Origin: UKL13-2 sp947085425
Lineage (GTDB): Bacteria; Pseudomonadota; Gammaproteobacteria; Burkholderiales; Usitatibacteraceae
Assembly: GCA_947085425.1 (NCBI GenBank)
Contig: CAMTWK010000019.1
Coordinates: forward strand, 3,876-67,875
Direction of reading: 5' to 3'
DNA: 64,000 nt
Below the pieces are notes generated by a model. It did no database searches, was not told the DNA's origin, and saw nothing but the letters and a program-made list of their open reading frames with translations. How positions within the stretch are numbered: the first letter of the stretch is position 1; each line of letters opens with the position of its first letter. The translations under genes and the position numbers were made by a program. Shown here one piece after another: positions 61,335 to 64,000 of this stretch.

Positions 61335-63680
61335 ATGACACTACAAAACATAATCAATAAATTTTCCGCGCTCATTTTTAATAACCGCAAGATGTGGTTG
61401 ATCGTATTCGGCGTGATGACGGTGGGTTTTTTGTTCTCCGCCAGCCAATTGGAAGTGGATGCCGGCTTTAACAAGATGGTTCCGCTCAAACATCCGTATA
61501 TGAAGGTATACAAGGAATATGAAACCGTATTCGGCGGTGCCAACCGGGTGGCTATCGCGCTGGTGCAAAAGCAGGGTGATATTTACAATCAGGAGTTCAT
61601 GACCAAGCTTAAAGGCTTGACCAACGACGTGTTCCTATTGAATGGTGTCGATCGGCCCAGTGTGAAATCGTTGTTCACCCCCAACACCCGGTTTATCGAA
61701 GTGGTTGAAGAGGGATTCGCCGGCGGCAACGTAGTGCCTGCCACCTTTCAAGGAACAGAGGATGATCTTAAAATTGTTCGCACTAATGTACAAAAATCCA
61801 ATGAAATCGGCCGTACGGTGGCCTCTGATTTTTCCGGTGCACTGGTCGCAACCGGTCTGCTTGAATTTGATCCAAACACTGGAAAAAAATTAAATTATTT
61901 TGAAGTATCTCGACAATTGGACGAGCTACGTGCCAAGTATGAAGGACCCAACCATAGCGTGCATGTGATCGGTTTTGCCAAGGCCGTGGGCGACATTGCC
62001 AGTGGTGCCAAAGGCGTAGTAATGTTTTTTGGCGTGGCGTTTTTAATCACTGCCGGACTCATGTGGTGGTTTGTTAAAGATGCAAAACTCACCGCCATCG
62101 CGCTGGTGGTGGCGATGATGCCGGTGTTGTGGCTACTTGGAACCCTGCCCCTTATCGGCTTTGGTATCGACCCACTGTCCATATTGGTGCCGTTTTTGAT
62201 TTTTTCGATTGGCGTTTCCCACGCCGTGCAGATGACCAAGTCATGGGAGCGTGAGGTACTGGCCGGGTCTGATGGTCTGGCCGCCGCCCGTTTTTCGTTT
62301 GCCAATCTGTTTGTTCCCGGCACACTTGCCTTACTCGCCAACGTTTTGGGTTTTGCGGTCATCCTGATTATCCCGATCGACATCGTGCGTGAGCTGGGTA
62401 TCACCGCCTCACTCGGCGTGGCTTGGATGATTGTCACCAACAAAATGTTGTTGCCGATCCTGTTGTCCTATTTGAAAATTTCACTGTCTGCGCTACAAAA
62501 GGAACGCGAGCAGGAGACGCGGGTCGACAAGTTGTGGCGTAGTGCCGCCAAATTTGCCGAGAAAAAGAACGCACTGTGGGCGATCGGCATATCGGCAGTT
62601 GTGTTGATATTTGGCATCTGGAAAGCACAGGACTTAAAGGTTGGCGACTACGGGCAGGGTGTTCCCGAGCTGCGTGCCGAGTCGCGCTACAACATGGACA
62701 ACGCCATGATTGTTTCGAAATTCGCAATTGGTGTGAATACCCTGGGAATCGTCGCGCAGACCAAGGACGTGCAGGGCGCCTGTACCCAGTACGACATCAT
62801 GACCGCTATCGAAAAATTTGATTGGTATATGCAAAATGTGCCCGGCACCCAGTCGGTGGTATCGCTGCCTAGTGTGGCCAAGACCATCAATGCCGGTTTC
62901 AACGAGGGCAATATCAAGTGGCGCCAATTGCCGCGTGATCCAACCACCATGGCGCAAAGTGTCACGCCCGTCGACACCGCCACCGGCCTGTTGAACCCGG
63001 ATTGCTCCGCCATGCAGATACTGGTCAACACCACCGATCAGCAGGGCGACACGTTGCGCCGCCTCGTTGCCGAGGTGAAAAATTTCGCCAAGGAAGGCAA
63101 CAACAAAAATCTGGAGTTCAAGCTTGCCACCGGTAACATGGGCGTGGCGGCCGCCACCAACGAGGCGGTTGACAAGGCGCGCTTTGAAATGCACGGCGCT
63201 ATTTTTGGCGCGTTGCTGATCATGTGTATGGCGACATTTCGCAGTATCCGCGCAACGATGTGTATTTTGATTCCGCTCGGTATTGTCTCGATACTATGTG
63301 AGGCGCTGATGCCAATGTTGGGGATCGGCATGAAGGTGTCGACCCTGCCGGTGATTGCGCTAGGCGTGGGGGTGGGTGTTGACTACGGCATTTACCTCTA
63401 TGACCGCATCGAAATTCACCTCGAAGAGGGGCTGGAGCTGACCGAGGCATTTTTTATCGCGTTACGTGAGCGTGGCACCGCCATGATTTTCACCGCGATC
63501 ACCATGACACTCGGTGTCGGCACCTGGGCCATGTCGGCGTTGAAATTTCAGGCTGACATGGGCATCCTGCTCGCGTTTATGTTCTTCCTGAATATGGTCG
63601 GTGCAATCTTCCTGCTGCCGGCACTCGCCGCATGGTTGTTAAAGCCGCATAAAAAACATACCGAAGCTGCACCTGCGTAA
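61335..63680 (+). CDS. MMPL/RND (HAE3-type) inner-membrane transporter
   Basis: 781-aa transporter of the RND superfamily. One hydrophobic helix near residues 18-37 is followed by a large periplasmic domain (about 38-215) and a block of helices (about 225-385). A second half repeats this: helix near 415-430, loop to about 610, and helices to about 770. Motifs include LGVGVGVDYGIYLYDR (about residue 680), the conserved TM-region Asp-Tyr of MMPL. HAE3/MMPL members export or move lipids and hydrophobic molecules. It is 83 bp after the YCF48 gene and ends the module. Confidence 0.9.
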   Translation: MTLQNIINKFSALIFNNRKMWLIVFGVMTVGFLFSASQLEVDAGFNKMVPLKHPYMKVYKEYETVFGGANRVAIALVQKQGDIYNQEFMTKLKGLTNDVFLLNGVDRPSVKSLFTPNTRFIEVVEEGFAGGNVVPATFQGTEDDLKIVRTNVQKSNEIGRTVASDFSGALVATGLLEFDPNTGKKLNYFEVSRQLDELRAKYEGPNHSVHVIGFAKAVGDIASGAKGVVMFFGVAFLITAGLMWWFVKDAKLTAIALVVAMMPVLWLLGTLPLIGFGIDPLSILVPFLIFSIGVSHAVQMTKSWEREVLAGSDGLAAARFSFANLFVPGTLALLANVLGFAVILIIPIDIVRELGITASLGVAWMIVTNKMLLPILLSYLKISLSALQKEREQETRVDKLWRSAAKFAEKKNALWAIGISAVVLIFGIWKAQDLKVGDYGQGVPELRAESRYNMDNAMIVSKFAIGVNTLGIVAQTKDVQGACTQYDIMTAIEKFDWYMQNVPGTQSVVSLPSVAKTINAGFNEGNIKWRQLPRDPTTMAQSVTPVDTATGLLNPDCSAMQILVNTTDQQGDTLRRLVAEVKNFAKEGNNKNLEFKLATGNMGVAAATNEAVDKARFEMHGAIFGALLIMCMATFRSIRATMCILIPLGIVSILCEALMPMLGIGMKVSTLPVIALGVGVGVDYGIYLYDRIEIHLEEGLELTEAFFIALRERGTAMIFTAITMTLGVGTWAMSALKFQADMGILLAFMFFLNMVGAIFLLPALAAWLLKPHKKHTEAAPA

Positions 63681-64000
63681 GTGCTTGACTTGAATTTTCC
63701 AGCGTCCCGTTTATGCAGAATAGACGGGACGTTTTTCATTGTAAGAGTGGTTTTTTAGAAGATTGCACCGGACATGTTCAAAGAATTGTCGGTTGGCTTG
63801 CCGAGGGTGGTGCATTCCGGTTTTGAATATCGAAACAAACTGTCAGGCCAGCCATCTAACCTGCATATTTCACGGGGACGCACTCGAGAGTGTGTGGATA
63901 AGCGAGTGATTTTTTGCTCGACTGACCGAGTAATATCAAGATATTACGAGGGAAGAGAGCGGAAAAGCGCTGCTCAGCCGCCCGCTATCGAGTACATAGG
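63681..64000. other. Window-end intergenic region, no gene seen
   Basis: 320 bp follow the transporter stop. It contains the terminator below and small inverted repeats: CACTC-GA-GAGTG (63881-63892), CTCG-N6-CGAG (63917-63930) and TAATATC-AA-GATATTA (63931-63946). These resemble a regulatory region for a gene beyond the window edge, but no coding frame is credible here. Confidence 0.4.
63703..63736 (+). terminator. Rho-independent terminator after the MMPL transporter
   Basis: CGTCCCGTTTA pairs with TAGACGGGACG (one G-T wobble) around TGCAGAA, followed by TTTTT. Confidence 0.88.

Overview
The window reads as one contiguous stretch of a Gram-negative, aerobic betaproteobacterial chromosome, most likely Burkholderiales. 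The basis is gene order (miaB-phoH-ybeY-corC-lnt-glyQ-glyS; lptD-surA-pdxA-rsmA; amgK-murU; rplM-rpsI-DUF6776-bactofilin-erpA), a Porin_4-type general porin, Coq7-type ubiquinone synthesis and an LPS export gene. No transposase, integrase, phage gene or CRISPR array was seen. Genes are tightly packed, often with 1-4 bp start/stop overlaps.

Layout. 1-1059: 3' part of an S9 prolyl-oligopeptidase-like gene. 1141-1217: tRNA-Met(CAU) with its own promoter and terminator. 1397-12168: forward housekeeping run for tRNA modification, rRNA maturation, lipoprotein acylation, glycyl-tRNA synthetase, heptose and phospholipid synthesis. 12226-17890: reverse cluster lptD-surA-pdxA-rsmA. 17952-24486: forward peptidoglycan recycling (amgK, murU), pepP, two UbiH-family hydroxylases and dsbC. 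24581-26639: mltA and apaG on the reverse strand around a 53-codon membrane-protein gene. 26690-33465: rpe, gph and a trp operon (trpE-ltaE-trpG-trpD-trpC), preceded by an 18-codon leader peptide with four Trp codons. 33771-39004: porin, coq7, an OsmC-like gene, rplM-rpsI, a DUF6776-like membrane protein, bactofilin and erpA. 39005-42827: a perfect 102-bp tandem duplication, a large exported zinc metalloprotease and a 43-codon, very basic unknown protein with its own transcription signals.

42828-63680 is the most coherent accessory module. A TetR regulator sits behind a perfect inverted repeat of PsrA type (CAAAC-N4-GTTTG). Eight same-strand beta-oxidation genes follow: fadE, fadI-like thiolase, fadJ-like, DUF4442 hotdog protein, fadD-like ligase, YciA-like thioesterase, a FadN-like enzyme with the reverse domain order, and fadA-like thiolase. 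Four envelope genes come next: a DUF1302 outer-membrane protein, a DUF1329 periplasmic protein, a YCF48-type propeller and an MMPL/RND transporter. I infer a system that moves a hydrophobic acyl compound across the envelope and activates and oxidises it; the substrate cannot be read from sequence.

The least expected signals are the hidden trp leader peptide, the PsrA-type operator, the envelope module joined to beta-oxidation, the 43-aa basic protein and the 102-bp duplication. Functions rest on motif recognition by eye; no database search was possible.
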